Origin: Plecoglossus altivelis | Taxonomy: Eukaryota > Chordata > Actinopteri > Osmeriformes > Plecoglossidae | DNA: 64,000 nucleotides | Direction of reading: 5' to 3' | Assembly: GCA_036571765.1 (NCBI GenBank) | Contig: BROE01000020.1 | Coordinates: 14,992,931-15,056,930, forward strand | In this document: positions 1 to 12,026 of the stretch, in pieces | Layout of the letters: each line of letters begins with the position of its first letter | How positions within the stretch are numbered: the first letter of the stretch is position 1 | Program-made: the position numbers and the translations under genes | Notes under the pieces: generated by a model | Seen by the model: only the letters and a program-made list of their open reading frames with translations | What the model was told of the DNA's origin: nothing | The model's database searches: none

Positions 1-2
1 CT

Positions 3-41
<39 letters not shown>

Positions 42-60
42 ACACACACCATAATGCATG

Positions 61-93
<33 letters not shown>

Positions 94-394
94 CATAATG
101 CATGCACCGACACACACAAACACACGCACCATAATGCACGCACCGACACACACACACACACACCATAATGCTCACACCGACACACACACACACCATAATG
201 CATGCACCCACACACACACACACACCATAATGCACGCACCGACACACACACACACACACACCATAATGCATGCACCGACACACACACACACACACCATAA
301 TGCATGCACCAACAGACACACCATAATGCACGCACCGACACACACACAACATAATGCACACACCAACACACACACCATAATGCACGCACCGACA

Positions 395-428
<34 letters not shown>

Positions 429-438
429 ATAACGCACA
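1..438. repeat. Compound (CA)n / CATAATGCATGCACCGA minisatellite
   Basis: About twelve copies of a 23-44 bp unit each combine a (CA)n tract with CCATAATGCAYGCACCGA. Spacing varies with CA length. The repeat continues past the left edge of the window. It creates open frames on both strands (His-Thr-rich and Cys-Val-rich) that are not genes. Confidence 0.95.
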
Positions 439-1002
439 CACAGACGCTCGCACCGTTTTTAACTACATTTCATCCATTTTAACGCCTGGGATATTACTGC
501 AGAAATGGACCACTATGTCTTCTGTACCTCAGTCAGTCAGTCTTCCTTTCTTAGAGGACCGTAGAGGAGAGGAAGAGACAGAATGGGGGAGAGAGCGAAA
601 GGAGAAGAGGGAGGAAGAGCATCTGTGGCAGAGGGGTGGCAGCTGTGCTCGTCAGACTAGACGGACGGCGTCCAACCTCTTCTCGACTGTGAAATTTCCA
701 GGAGGGAAGAAAAGAAAGGCAGGTCTGGAGAGAAGAGGGATGACAGAGAGCGTCTCCTCTTCCTGGTAAGAGGAGACGCTGGAACTTCAAACGCCCGGGA
801 CGTGAGAGCCGTTTCCTGCGCGGCGGACAGAGGTGTCTGTGCAGTGCGGAGGGGAGGTTGGCGGCGGCCATGTTGGAGGACTGTGAAGCAGGAAGCAGAT
901 GGGAGGCAGATGGTGAAGCCATCAGGAAGCGTCTGATTCAGCAGGAAGAGGGATCAGCACGGGCCATGTGAAGACCCATGGAGCGCAGACACACACACAC
1001 GA

Positions 1003-1236
1003 GGCTAGCATGTGAGCGTACTCGCACACGCTATCAGGCTAGCATGTGAGCGTACTCGCACACGCTATCAGGCTAGCATGTGAGCGTACTCACACACACG
1101 ATCAGGCTAGCATGTGAGCGTACTCACACGCACTATCAGGTTAGCATGTGAGCACACCCATACACACACAAAAGGCTAGTATGTGAGTGCACACACACAA
1201 GGCTAGTATGAGCGTGCACACACACACTATCAGGCT
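1003..1236. repeat. 34-bp minisatellite
   Basis: About seven copies, spaced 34 bp in the first five (starts at 1003, 1037, 1071, 1105, 1139). The unit begins GGCTAGCATGTGAGCGTACT. Later copies decay into CA-rich variants. Confidence 0.9.
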
Positions 1237-2288
1237 AGGATGTCAGACAAGAATGTCCTTACATACACACAGAATTAGAAGGCCCATATGAGATGAGGAC
1301 TGGCTAGAGAGCAAGGGGGCAGCTCAAAGTCTAAGTCCACATTTATTACCTGCTAATGCAGCCAGGCTATGAGCTGAATTCACTGGCCACCGGCCACCAG
1401 CCACACACACGCACGCACACACACACGCACGCGCACACACACGAGAATAACTGCAGCTCTACACAAGCCAGCATATACAATAAATAGAATAGATCAGTTA
1501 CTTTATTTACCCCCCATTGTACATATTAGCAGTGTATCAATGGATACTACCTAACCAACTCCACATTAAGTATGTCATAGGCTTACTGCACAGCTAGAGC
1601 TGGAAGCATAATGCTAGCAGGTACCATCCTATCAGTAACAGACTGGTGATAAGCACGTCCGCGGAACGTCGAAGGATCTAGCTGCATAAGGCACAGGTCA
1701 GCTTCCTCCAGTGACCTACATCAGAATTATCCGGCACCGAAAAAAAAGACAAAAGTTCTGGAAACTTCCACTACTACAGCAAGGGAGGCCACATGTGATA
1801 ATGCGAGGGGCTGCGGATCGTCTGGCTTGTTAGCCAGCAAACTCCGCACGTCGTGTCCCCAAAAACACAGATCAGCCTCCGTCCACGCAGGCCAGCGCGT
1901 GAGCTCACCTTGTCACACCTAGCCCAGGCCGGGGCTGGGACACAGGTCATGGTTGTGACACAGCCCAGCACGCGCGCAGGTCCAGCCCAGCCTGGCCAAA
2001 CATATGAGCACATCCGTCCTGGAGGAAGGGCAGAGTGGAGGGGAAGGGGGGGCGCAAGCACACCTCCTGGCCCGGGGCTTCATAAATAAACAAACACGGT
2101 CAGAAGACGGATCAATAGCGAGGTTCTGATCCGGCTCTGAGGGGCCAGGCCAGCCTCACACCTCATTGGCTGCTGACGCACACTGTGCCAGCTACTGCTC
2201 TCTGGGGAGGAGGGGGGCGGGGGGCGGGGGGGGGGGCACGAGCTCTGTAGCATGGAGAAAGGACAAGCTGGTGGGGGCAGGGGGGATG

Positions 2289-2478
2289 ATACAGAGGGGA
2301 GAGGAGGGGAGAGAGAGGGAGGGAGACAAGGAGGGGAGAGGGAGGAGGGAGAGGAGGAGGGAGGAGGAGGGAGGGAGAGGAGAGGAGAGAGAGGAGAGGA
2401 GAGGAGAGGAGAGGAGGGGAGAGGAGGGGAGAGGAAAGGAGAGGAGGGGAGAGGAGAGGAAAGGAGGGGAGAGAGGCC
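2289..2478. repeat. Polypurine (GGAGA)n tract
   Basis: About 190 bp of nearly pure G/A on the plus strand, built from GGAGAGGAGGGGAGA-type units, preceded by G runs at 2211-2236. Triplex- and quadruplex-capable sequence. Confidence 0.9.
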
Positions 2479-2660
2479 TGGTTTGGATTACTACTCTCCT
2501 GACAGTCCTATATTCTTGGCTATGAAAGCGAGGCCTGCTCTCTCTCTAGCCGAGAACAGGCCTCAGTGTACGCTCCGCTGTCCAAACACACATGCTCTGG
2601 AGAACTGCCTGCTCTTGGAAGAGAACACTGCAGTCAGCACACACATGCGCAGGTACTGTC

Positions 2661-2688
2661 CACACACACACACACACACACACACACA
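2661..2688. repeat. (CA)n microsatellite
   Basis: A pure CA dinucleotide run of about 14 units. Confidence 0.97.
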
Positions 2689-2867
2689 ATAAAGTTCAGC
2701 CTACGTAGTTTAGTTAGGACTGTCACAGAATAAGTCTCAAAATCCCCACATAAATACTATTACAGTCTATACCTGCCTTTCCTTGTGGATTGTTGGAAGT
2801 CATCTGTGAAGGAGGATTAGTACGTAGGGTGGGTTCATTGGATTGATACCACTCATTCCATCCTGCC

Positions 2868-2869
<2 letters not shown>

Positions 2870-2904
<35 letters not shown>

Positions 2905-3005
2905 ACACCCGCACGCACACACACGCACGTACGCATGCACGTACACACACACACACACCCACACACACACACATACAAACACACACATACAAACACACAC
3001 ACACA
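2870..3005. repeat. Compound (CA)n microsatellite
   Basis: CA repeats interrupted by GCACGTAC and ACAAAC variants over about 135 bp. Confidence 0.95.
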
Positions 3006-3274
3006 TTCCCAAGCGCTGTATAAAGTCAGCTTGAGGAGAGTGTGAATGCACTTGCTGAATTCCACCTGACAGCTTTTGAACGCTTCGCCTCAGAGGGGGT
3101 GTGTTGAAACAAGTCAAACTAGGAGGCTAAATCTCTGGCACACCCCGGCCAGCCAATCACAGAGCAGCTGGCCCAACATCCCATAAGCCCTCAGAGTAGC
3201 AAGTGTCGGTACGGAGCAATAATATTCCCAACAAATTAAGACTTGTTCTGAGGTCTGGAGCAGGAGAGGGAGTG

Positions 3275-3307
3275 GAGGGGGGGTGGGGGGGGGGGGGGTT
3301 GGGGGGG
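3275..3307. repeat. Poly-G tract
   Basis: Thirty-three bases with only three interruptions (T and TT) in G. Strong G-quadruplex potential on the plus strand, and difficult to sequence accurately. Confidence 0.95.
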
Positions 3308-3915
3308 CTGGAATCAGCACGCTGGCAAACGTTCAAGAGCGCAATTCCATCGCCATGAGAGAAATGGTTCCCAGAACCGGAGGATAATGTTTACATTGTG
3401 CGGGGCTTTTCCTGGCCCCAGTGCTGATGTAGGTATTGTGCAGTTGTTGCTTCAAGATGGACGCCTGCTGCAACAAGAGACAGGGAGACAAGAGAGAAGA
3501 GTGCTCCCCTATCAACAAGCACCTGTGTGGCTGACACTGTTGCTCCACAACTCTCAGTGAACCAGGGAGCATGTGGCTCTAATGGCAGTCGAGCTGAGCC
3601 AAGACACACACGCTGTACACGGTACAAAAGGAGAAGGGCGTCCGACACTGAGAGATATGTGCACCTCGACATGCACGTAACTACACGCCCTGCACACGTT
3701 GCTGTGTAACGCTCAAGCACGCACAAGCACAGTCAACTCAGGTTAGATCTTTTGCAGAATGTACATAAAGTGGCACAGGGTGCTTCGCTGCAGATGATGT
3801 CAGAGGGAGGCTGTTAGGTAGGCAATGAATCCAGCTCTGCTATGACACAGGATGCCCTCTAGGCCAGCCAATTAGTTGCTGACAGCTAGGAAGAGATCTA
3901 CGACTGCTGAAGGGC

Positions 3916-4440
3916 TAGAGGAGTGGGGATGGGGCGAGGACTGGGGAGGGGAGGGGGGGAGGACTGGGGGAGGGGAGGGGAGGAGGACTGGGGAGGGGAG
4001 GGGGAGGAGGGGAGGGGAGGGGGACTGGGGAGGGGAAGAGAGGGGGGACTGAGGAGGGGAGGGGAGGAGGAGGACTGGGGAGGGGGAGGAGAGGAAGACT
4101 GGGAGGGGAGGAGAGGAAGACTGGGGAGGGGAAGAGAGGGGGACAGGGGAGGGGAGGGAGAGGACTGGGGAGGAGAGGAGAGGGGGACTGGGAGGAGAGG
4201 AGAGGGGACTGGGGAGGAGAGAGAGGGGGACTGGGGAGGGGACTGGTGAGGGGAGAAAGAGGACTGGGGAGTGGAGGGAGGAGGAGGACTGGAGAGAGAG
4301 GAGGAGAGGAGAGGGGGGACTGGGAGGAGAGGAGAGGGGGGGGAGGAGAGGAGAGGGGGACTGGGGAGGAGAGGAGAGGGGGACTGGGGAGGAGAGGAGA
4401 GGGGGACTGGGGAGGGGGACTGGGGAGTGGAGGGGAATGT
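3916..4440. repeat. 525-bp polypurine tract with GACTGGGGAGG units
   Basis: G/A-rich on the plus strand, made of irregular units of 20-35 bp starting GGACTGGGGAGG. Several overlapping frames remain open (Gly/Arg/Glu-rich on plus, Ser/Pro/Leu-rich on minus) only because of the composition. Confidence 0.93.
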
Positions 4441-4558
4441 AAGAGGATTGGGTCAAAAGAGGAGAACTGTGGATAAAAAGGAAGACTGAGGCTGGGGAGA
4501 AAAGGAGATGAGGGATGGAATTAGGCTGAGTTAAGAAGAAGGACTAGGATTGATTTTC

Positions 4559-4702
4559 ACACGCACGCACACGCACACACACACGCACACACATGCCCGC
4601 ACACACACATGCACACCCACACACACCCCACGCTCGCACACGCACCTCCACGCACACCCACCCACACACGCACGCACGGACACCCACACCCACCACACAC
4701 AA
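4559..4702. repeat. Imperfect (CA)n / CGCACGCA repeat
   Basis: CA-rich sequence interrupted by GC steps (CGCACG, CACCCAC). Confidence 0.9.
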
Positions 4703-4797
4703 TAGCAGACTCATCATGCACTCTGGGAACTGAGCCCAAAGAAATGAGACACATCAGAAACCTTCCAGAACACCATTCATACTCCATCACACTCTAG

Positions 4798-4829
<32 letters not shown>

Positions 4830-4859
4830 GATGCACACACACACACACACACACACACA
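4798..4859. repeat. (CA)n microsatellite
   Basis: Two pure CA runs separated by TATACACAGATG. Confidence 0.95.
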
Positions 4860-5689
4860 GCTTATCAGCTGGGAATCAGATAACCTCAGCGCAGCTGTAA
4901 ATAGCAGGAGCGTCAGAGCGAGAGAGAACAGGGGAGGTATTGGCAGTGACAGGACCAGAACACACACTAGGCTGTGATGCTGCAGGAGGAGACGAGCCAA
5001 CACCCATGTATGGGCTTGATCAATCCGCAGCAAGCCTGCACACAGTCGTCCACAAGCCTACACAGCCACGTAACAGGCCACGCTGGCTCCATCAGCCCTG
5101 TCACTCACATCTGACTCATCTCTTCCGCACCTTCTCCCAGACCCAGTATCCAAACTCCCTAACCCAGAAAGATTCACCATCTCTGCGCGGTCATTCCTCA
5201 CGCAGCACGCGGTACGCTCTCCGGGCAATAGGAGGAAGCGACATCCCTATCCTGTGGCCCTTGACCTAGGGGCAAAGGTTCTGTTGGCAGCGGAGCAGGT
5301 GCCTGTATCTGGACAACGTCCCCTGACGGCAGCTTTCTCAGGTCAAAGGGAGCACCGTTCAGAGGTCGTGGAGCTTCAAGTGCTCCGTCCAGAGGTCGTG
5401 CCTCGTCTTAGCTGTGGGTTCTTTAGGATGTGTGAAGCGACAAGGAGAAGAAAAAAAAGGATCCAAAACAAACGAGAAGCCAGTCAGTCGGCGGCCGCAC
5501 GGCAATTAGTGTTCTGTTGTGGATAGAAAGTAGAGAGGGATGAGAGGAGGGAGGAGAAAGGCATGCGCACGGCTTCCCTCATGAAAGAGCGCTGGTGCTG
5601 TTAAAGGAGCGTGAGGTTAACCACTAATGACAGGGCGCACCCTGCGTCAGGCAGCAGCCAAACCGGTCAGATTTATCTTCCTCTCGCCC

Positions 5690-5720
5690 ACCCCCACCCC
5701 CACCCCCCCCCCCCCCCCCC
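5690..5720. repeat. Poly-C tract
   Basis: CCCACCCCCAC followed by about 18 consecutive C. Confidence 0.95.
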
Positions 5721-5936
5721 TCCATCCTCAGGTGGAGGGAACAGCTGGGTGGACGGCCTACTGTACTGTGGTCAGCTCTTGCACACATTCGCCCAGCATT
5801 ATGGTGTGGTTTACATGCTAAGCTGTATGATTATATCAACATTAGAGTTGGGAGTGGTATTTACAGTTGCTGGATAGTGAAATTCAGGGAGATTCAGAGG
5901 CAAATTCCTGGTATCAAGTGTACCCGTGATGCCCAC

Positions 5937-6125
5937 TAAACCACACACCCCCCTCTCTACCTCAACCAGGTTTTCTCTCTCCCCCCTACAATCTCTCTCC
6001 CTCTTTCTCCCCGTCTCTCCATCTACCCCCCCTCTCCCCCTCTCTCCATCTACCCCTTATCCCCCTCTCCCCCTCTCTCCATCTACCCCCTCTCCCCCTC
6101 TCCCCCCCGTTCTCCAGCCACCTCT
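5937..6125. repeat. Polypyrimidine tract (CTCTCCATCTACCCCC units)
   Basis: About 190 bp of C/T-rich sequence with three clear copies of CTCTCCATCTACCCC. Confidence 0.85.
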
Positions 6126-6339
6126 CCCCCTCTGTGGTTCTCTGGCTCTGTCGCCAGGCCCGCAGGCCGTTATTAGAAACACATGTGGAGGCCGGATAGT
6201 TTTCTGCTCAGATTGAGGCAAACATGCAGAAAATTGTGGGAAGAAAACCTCGCCTGGAGACTGAGAGAGATCCGCTCATTAACACGGCCACCATGTTGGT
6301 CTTCGCGTCCCCAGCCTGAGGCTAGTGCACGCGCATGGG

Positions 6340-6562
6340 CATCCACGCCCTCCTCCAATCATCCACACCCACCTCCAATCATCCACGCCCCCCCTCCAAT
6401 CATCCATGCCCCCCCTCCAATCGCTCACCCCCCCTCCACTCATCCATGCCACCCCTCCACGCCCTCCTCCACTCATCCACGCCCTCCACTCATCCACGCC
6501 ACCCCTCCACTCATCCACGCCCTCCTCCACTCATCCACGCCACCCCTCCACGCCCTCATCCA
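6340..6562. repeat. Minisatellite, TCCACTCATCCACGCC units
   Basis: About a dozen copies of related 16-24 bp units. The first part uses TCCAATCATCCACGCC and the second TCCACTCATCCACGCC, so two neighbouring variant families exist. Frames stay open in all three plus-strand phases, which is a composition effect. Confidence 0.92.
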
Positions 6563-6710
6563 TTCTTGCTGATCATTTCTTAAGAGGGGAGGAAGTGTTT
6601 GACAGTGGTGAGCAGTAAAGTACACACACACACCAACATACCCACTCTCAAACCACTGTTTTCAGAGCAACATCTCAGATTGATGTCTGCGGATGCAAAA
6701 ACACATAACT

Positions 6711-6713
<3 letters not shown>

Positions 6714-6758
<45 letters not shown>

Positions 6759-6764
6759 AACACA
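6714..6764. repeat. (CA)n microsatellite
   Basis: CA run of about 20 units followed by AAACACAAACAC. Confidence 0.97.
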
Positions 6765-7636
6765 CAGGCCTCAACCAGTGGTTTCTGAACCAAATCCCAG
6801 ATGGAGTTCCCTGAACATCCACACGTGGGGTCTGGCTCCTTCCAGCCGGCTCCTGACACACATCAAGCTCCTCCACCTCTATCAGTCATCAATAACCCAG
6901 CGTGTTGTTGTTCCAGAGGCCTGGAGCCTCCTGGCCTCAGGGACACACCTGCCAAGATGCGTCCCACAGGGAGGCTGGGGAAGGAGGGGGGAACCGTCAT
7001 ACTGATCCACTGACAGACCCAGCCACTGCAAGGACGGAACGCCCTGACCTGAATGCACAGAGAGCCGGGTCCGTGAGTGTTTTGACAGACAGCGGAGGGT
7101 CACTCCAGCAGAACGCCATCCCTCACGGAGATTGGCAACGTGTACGGTCATTACCTCAGAAACTTTCGGCAGGTGAAGTTATAAAGCAAGTCCGCTGACA
7201 GGGGCCTGTTCGTTTCCATGACATTGAAAGCCATCCGTTTACTACAGATGAAAGTCTGTTATTCTGAGTGGAGGAGGGCGGAATGAGGTTGCCAGGCAGT
7301 TAACTCTAACCCTAATCGAGCATATGACACACAGATAAGATGTGGCTATGGAACCGACAAACTGCAGGAGTTTCAATTAAAGGTTTCCCCAAATCCCCTT
7401 TGTACTGGAGCCAGGATGCAGCTCCCCCCTGCTCCATCCCCTCCTCCACACACTCGGTAGCCAACATGTGGAAGCGAGAGGCGCCTGCAGCCAAAGCAAC
7501 ACAAACACGCACAGTCACACAGGTCAGGGTGTCGGGTCAAACGGGCAAAGGCCAACAGGTCTCCGTGGCCTCCTGTGTCTAGATCACAGCCTGCCCAGAG
7601 ATGTGCAGTGGCAGATGTGGGAGCAATCTACAACCC

Positions 7637-7832
7637 ATGGAGCCCTCAGCATCCCCACAGAGCCCTCAGCGTCCCCACGGAGCCCTCAGAGTCCCCACGG
7701 AGCCTTCAGCATCCCCACGGAGCCCTCAGCATCCCCACGGAGCCCTCAGAGTCCCCACGGAGCCCTCAAAGGCCCCACGGACCCCTCAGAATCCCCACGG
7801 ACCCCTCAAGGTCCCCATGGAGCCCTCAGAGC
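7637..7832. repeat. 20-bp minisatellite
   Basis: Nine to ten copies of AGCCCTCAGAGTCCCCACGG, exactly 20 bp apart. The later copies change AGCC to ACCC. Because 20 is not a multiple of three, the same peptide-like string appears in all three plus-strand frames. Confidence 0.95.
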
Positions 7833-8002
7833 CTGGGTCCTGTCCAGGCCCCTGAGGAGGGGCTGACCTGCAGGGCTCTGCTGCAGGAAGCCCAGGCAGG
7901 TCTGGATGTGCCCTGCCTGCTCCATGGGATCCTGCTGGAACACAAAGCTGGAGGAAGACTCAGCTCATCACACGAGCAGAACAAATAAACACCTCCAGCC
8001 GA

Positions 8003-8122
8003 TCTACCTCGCTTTCTCTCTCTTTCTGTCTCTCTGTGTTTCTCTCTGTCTCTCTATCTCTCGCTCTCTCTCTGTTTCCGTCAGTCAGTCTGCCTGTCTG
8101 TCTCTCGCTGTCTGTCCCTTGC
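8003..8122. repeat. (TCTC)n-rich pyrimidine tract
   Basis: T/C-rich with TCTGTCTC and TCGCTCTC variants, about 120 bp. Confidence 0.9.
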
Positions 8123-8573
8123 TCTAAGATGAGGGAGATGAGGGTATAAACACTAACCCGCATGGATCAGCGCTCACAGACACAGGATATGAGAGTGCTT
8201 CTGTTGCTCTGCAGGACCTGGAACATGGATTCAGTCCAGACGGCCAGAAAGGGGCCCACTCGGTCATAGGGCTGCTTACCCGACCGAGCCCTGCTCACAA
8301 CAGGAGATGAAACATAACTCCATGATTGGTGTAGCAAATCGGAGGCCAACCTGAACAAACATACACGTACACAAGCTCATGCACGCACGGACCCAGTTCC
8401 ACCTGTTAGCAGCACAACGCAGTGTGACCGAGGCGGAGCAGGAAAGTAAACAGTAGGATAATTCAAACAAATTGGGCACAGGGTAAGACCAGGGCCTCAG
8501 GGCCTTGGCTGGTGGAGGGGACAGGGGAGGCAGGCTTTACATCTCATTTAGATGTGGTTAGAAATATACATGG

Positions 8574-8640
8574 ACAGAGAGAGAAAAAGAGAAGAGAGAG
8601 ACAGACAGAGACAGACACAGAGACAGAGAGACAGAGAGCT
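8574..8640. repeat. (GA)n / (GACA)n repeat
   Basis: GAGA and GACA units interspersed on the plus strand. Confidence 0.9.
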
Positions 8641-9220
8641 TCTAGTCAGTCAGATGCTGACCAGTCACAGCCGTGTAGAACACTGGGGTGGAGCAGGGAG
8701 ACATAAATTCTCTCACTGCTGCTCCTGTCACACACAGGTACACATTCACTCACACACACACACCTCTGAAAGGTCTGTCTCTCTCTCCCTCTCCCCTAGG
8801 AGTCCCTAAGATAGGCAGGCTTAGATTGATGTCTATGCATCAATACGGAGAGAGTTGAGCAGTCACAGCGAGCATGTGTGAAGATAAAGGGGACGGCAGT
8901 CTTCTCTCTCCTGCTTGTCAAAGCTCTGCCTGCCACTGCTAATGCTGCATCACTCCTTCCACGCTCACCTGGCTCTCTGCCACACACACGCGCGCCGACA
9001 AATGACTAAATTACCATCAAATAACCTAAGTGAAGCTCGTTACTCAGAAAGCTATTGCCACGGTCTAGATCAAATCCACGATCCGATCTTAATTTTTGAT
9101 GGCAGAAAATCTTGAACACTCCATCAAAACCGCAACTGCTTTATAAAAAATGAGGCTATCAATTCCATAAGGGTGATTGCTGCTCATAAATGTCACATTT
9201 ACAGCCAGTTTGGTGAGTAA

Positions 9221-9535
9221 GAAGAGGAGAGAGGAGGGGGGAGGAGAGGAAAGGAGGAGAGGGGAGAGGAGAAGAGAGGAGAGGAGGAGAGGGGAGAGGA
9301 AAGGAGGAGAGGAGAGGAGAGGAGGGGACAGCAGAGGAGAGGAGAGGAGGGGACAGGAGAGGGGGGAGAGAGGAGAGGGGGACAGGAGAGGAGGGGAGAG
9401 AGGAGAGGGAAGAGGAGAGGAGTGAAGAGAAGAGGAGGGGACAGGAGATGAGGGGAGAGAGAAGAGGAGAGGTGAAGGGAGAGGAAAGAGGCGAGAAGAG
9501 GATGGAGACAGGAGAAAGGGAGAGGAGAGGAGGTT
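9221..9535. repeat. Polypurine (GAGGA)n tract
   Basis: About 315 bp of G/A with few pyrimidines on the plus strand (GGACAGGAGAGG variants). Confidence 0.93.
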
Positions 9536-10218
9536 GAGGCGAGAGCTAACCTGTCTTGTGGAATTTGGAAGACATAGGCATAATCTTCTCCTGCCCTCTA
9601 TTGGTAAAGAGTGGTACTTACCAAGTGGCTTAGTAAAAGCATGCCACAAAACGTATATAAAAATGATAGTCTGAGCATGACAGTAATTTACTCAAATTTC
9701 TTCTCAAAATGTAACACTTGTCTAAAGAAAATGACAAGTGTGACACTTTTGAAATGTCACCACCCATATATGAATAAATACATTGTTGATCACAGTTGTC
9801 TTTACATAGAATGTTGCATACGTATTTGATTTGTATAGTCAGACGAAATATGTTCAACAGTGTGTGAATCCCCCCCCCCCCATGTTCAACCTCCAGCCCT
9901 GTCCTCATCCCAGCTGCTACCTCGTCCGTTACGGAGCCTCATCTCTTGGCATCAGCATGGCTGCTACAGTAACCTGTGATATCTAGCCCCATCAGAAATC
10001 AGTTGTGAAGGCTGCTTAATGAATATACATCATGGAGGAGACCCCAATTAGAGAGGCTGTGCTGGTGGAGCGCCGCGCCGCGTAAACAAACTTATCTTGA
10101 CAGGGTCGTGGAGCCAGGATGAGATAGCTGGATAGCCAGGGCCCAGAAAATGAATTACCTTCCTGACACACGTCAAAGCCAATCACACGAAGGATCCAGC
10201 GCCCCCTCTCCCCCCCCC

Positions 10219-10949
10219 NNNNNNNNNNNNNNNNNNNNNNNNNNNNNNNNNNNNNNNNNNNNNNNNNNNNNNNNNNNNNNNNNNNNNNNNNNNNNNNNNN
10301 NNNNNNNNNNNNNNNNNNNNNNNNNNNNNNNNNNNNNNNNNNNNNNNNNNNNNNNNNNNNNNNNNNNNNNNNNNNNNNNNNNNNNNNNNNNNNNNNNNNN
10401 NNNNNNNNNNNNNNNNNNNNNNNNNNNNNNNNNNNNNNNNNNNNNNNNNNNNNNNNNNNNNNNNNNNNNNNNNNNNNNNNNNNNNNNNNNNNNNNNNNNN
10501 NNNNNNNNNNNNNNNNNNNNNNNNNNNNNNNNNNNNNNNNNNNNNNNNNNNNNNNNNNNNNNNNNNNNNNNNNNNNNNNNNNNNNNNNNNNNNNNNNNNN
10601 NNNNNNNNNNNNNNNNNNNNNNNNNNNNNNNNNNNNNNNNNNNNNNNNNNNNNNNNNNNNNNNNNNNNNNNNNNNNNNNNNNNNNNNNNNNNNNNNNNNN
10701 NNNNNNNNNNNNNNNNNNNNNNNNNNNNNNNNNNNNNNNNNNNNNNNNNNNNNNNNNNNNNNNNNNNNNNNNNNNNNNNNNNNNNNNNNNNNNNNNNNNN
10801 NNNNNNNNNNNNNNNNNNNNNNNNNNNNNNNNNNNNNNNNNNNNNNNNNNNNNNNNNNNNNNNNNNNNNNNNNNNNNNNNNNNNNNNNNNNNNNNNNNNN
10901 NNNNNNNNNNNNNNNNNNNNNNNNNNNNNNNNNNNNNNNNNNNNNNNNN
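10219..10949. other. Assembly gap (731 N)
   Basis: This run of 731 N lies in SLC25A26 intron 5. The left side ends in a C run (10210-10218), and the right side has further C runs at 10990-11023, so the gap probably marks sequencing failure in a poly-C/poly-G region. A missing SLC25A26 exon could be hidden here. Confidence 0.99.
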
Positions 10950-11363
10950 TCACAGCCCCTTGGAGAAATCAGAGAGCCTTGTTGTCTACCCCCCCCCCCC
11001 CTCCAACACCACCACCCCCCCCCTCACTGTTCCAGATGGAATATTGTCCGCGTATAATGTGATGAGGTGAATAACATCGGTTTAGTGAGGCAGAAAATAA
11101 GTACAGGCCAGCACAGCGGTGGGGCCACTATATTACCTCGGCCCCAAAAACATGGGAGAGGAACGAGTGTCACCTTCATATACTACTTCTCTCAGCCGCT
11201 CTTGTTTTTCTTTCCAATTTCCCTCGAAAATGAGAAAGCGAAAGTGTGGACACAAATGAAAACCCAACAGCAGCACACAGCTTCTCATCAGAATCTATTA
11301 GGTGTTATCATGCACTGCAGGTGCAATTAAACTCTAGATAATGCCTCGCAGAGAGGGAAAGAG

Positions 11364-11370
11364 AGTGAGT

Positions 11371-11422
<52 letters not shown>

Positions 11423-11466
11423 TGAAGGAAGAGGCAGAGAAAGAGAAAGAGAGGGAAAGAAAAGAA
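11364..11466. repeat. (GA)n microsatellite
   Basis: GAGT start, then about 24 pure GA units (to 11418), then degenerate purine sequence. Confidence 0.95.
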
Positions 11467-12026
11467 AAAGCAAACAGGGGCTGTTCACTTTAGGAAGGTA
11501 AAGCGTCACGTTCGTTTGCCTTCAGCTGTACCTTTAGCTTCTTATTCATAACGTTTCCGATGGCTTTGATTAATCAGATGCAATAAAAACAGAAGTAGGG
11601 TTGGCAATTATCCAGGATGAAACTGCAAAGAAAACCAATATTCCAGACTTTCCAAGTGAGAGAGCAGACTTGCGAAAGCGTTCCGTCTTCCGCCCGGAGA
11701 TAATACAGCTGTCCTTCAACGCCTCCTCTCTACCCATGAATGAAAGCAACCTAACTCATCATGCAGAGAGGGATGCAGCGTATTCATCTCAACTAGTAGA
11801 CATGACACTGTGGACACCCTATGGCTGACGGGCCCGCCTTGGAACGACATCGAGAAACAACGCAAACCAGTCATCCAGATCGCCGAGGCAGACGAAAGGC
11901 AAGCGAACCAGCCAGCGACGTCTGAGTGAAGGCCTACAGGCCTCGGGAAGTGTGTGGAGATGAGAGTGGTGCGATGCGGAGGCTGCGTGTGTTCTGGTGA
12001 GAGAGACCAGCGGTGCTGCACTGTAC

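Larger units (their letters stand above)
1..12026 (-). other. slc25a26: SLC25A26 intron 5 (partial), repeat-rich non-coding
   Basis: This is inferred to be intron sequence downstream of exon 5. No exon-like sequence with carrier motifs was found on the minus strand. Long open frames here coincide with (CA)n, GA-rich, C-rich or minisatellite tracts and show no known protein. Between the repeats listed separately, 439-1000, 1444-2210, 2700-2840, 3310-3915, 4865-5690, 6570-6710, 6770-7630, 7835-8000, 8125-8575, 8640-9220, 9540-10218 and 10950-12026 look like unique, unremarkable DNA. Confidence 0.7.

Noticed and set aside
98..769. A 223-codon His/Thr-rich frame at the left edge
   Set aside because: Most of it is the (CA)n/CATAATGC repeat. 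The opposite strand is equally open, there is no domain, and it lies inside an SLC25A26 intron.
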